Source: JBCDBY01 sp039182715 | Lineage (GTDB): Bacteria; Planctomycetota; PLA2 | Assembly (NCBI GenBank): GCA_039182715.1 | Contig: JBCDBY010000091.1 | Coordinates: 1-14,708, forward strand | DNA: 14,708 nucleotides | Direction: 5' to 3' | Part shown: positions 14,526 through 14,708 of the stretch, piece after piece | Layout: every line of letters starts with the position of its first letter | Position numbering within the stretch: the first letter of the stretch is position 1 | Notes under the pieces: model-generated | Seen by the model: the letters and a program-made list of their open reading frames with translations, nothing else | What the model was told of the DNA's origin: nothing | Database searches by the model: none | Program-made: the position numbers and the translations under genes

Positions 14526-14708
14526 CCTAGCAATCTAAGCCAAATCCCACCCAATGCGCGCCCCGACCACCCCGGATCGCCAACGTCGTAGACGACCTCG
14601 ACCCTCGGCACGACCCACCCCCAAGTCACCCAGCCCCAACGGCCTAAGCCCCCCGAGGTCGAAATCCCGCCCAACCTTCGGCACAACACGCCCCGGAGGC
14701 GCCCAGCC
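14526..14708. repeat. Gene-free edge with degenerate direct repeats
   Basis: No gene is supported in these 183 bp. On the minus strand, GGCTGGG followed about 14-20 nt later by GTGCCGA-GGT occurs twice, 73 nt apart (ending at 14708 and 14635). The CTAAGCC ... AAATCCC-CCCAA pattern also recurs (14535-14554 and 14644-14674). The copies carry indels that change frame, so I read them as decayed non-coding repeats continuing past the window. It must hold the promoter for the TPR gene or its upstream partner, but none is convincing. Confidence 0.4.

Overview
The window is a GC-rich bacterial chromosomal segment. Every gene I can support lies on the minus strand, so it reads from right to left. No marker fixes the taxonomy. 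The RsmA motif I of the GTGTG type, the envelope proteins with VIT/VWA, HEAT, matrixin and C-terminal hydrophobic-plus-arginine tails, and the dnaG-rpoD-zinc-ribbon order would suit a planctomycete or a neighbouring deep lineage. That is an inference, made from memory of the families.

Layout in the direction of transcription. (1) 14526-14708: gene-free edge with degenerate 73-bp direct repeats. (2) 12430-14525: an exported TPR protein with a C-terminal membrane/arginine tail, coupled by a GTGA overlap to a YkgJ-type cysteine-cluster protein. (3) 11856-12456: a cassette of about 600 bp in which a GxxExxY protein (a PD-(D/E)xK-nuclease-like fold) is bracketed by inverted GC-rich repeats. It sits exactly between two cysteine-cluster genes, and the outer end of its right repeat supplies the stop codon of the upstream gene. 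(4) 5366-11831: a tight series of a second cysteine-cluster protein, a secreted VIT/VWA protein, a HEAT-repeat protein, a small secreted protein and a large matrixin-type metalloprotease. Starts and stops overlap by 4 nt at two of these junctions and lie 9 and 48 nt apart at the others. (5) 4548-5369: rsmA (16S rRNA dimethyltransferase), again joined by a GTGA overlap. (6) 892-4551: dnaG (primase) and rpoD (primary sigma factor), with their own sigma-70-like promoter overlapping the rsmA stop codon and a strong intrinsic terminator after rpoD. (7) 115-870: a coiled-coil/C4 zinc-ribbon protein. (8) About 1-64: sequence that fits the 5' end of RNase P RNA, cut by the window edge.

The housekeeping part (rsmA, dnaG, rpoD, zinc ribbon, probable rnpB) serves rRNA modification, replication priming, transcription initiation and tRNA processing. 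The upstream part looks like an envelope or extracellular protein cluster: four proteins with signal peptides and extracellular domains, plus the HEAT protein whose export is less certain. The most interesting points are the inverted-repeat GxxExxY cassette that has become part of a neighbouring gene, and the metalloprotease C-terminus, which looks like a sorting tail followed without a stop by a complete lipoprotein signal sequence.
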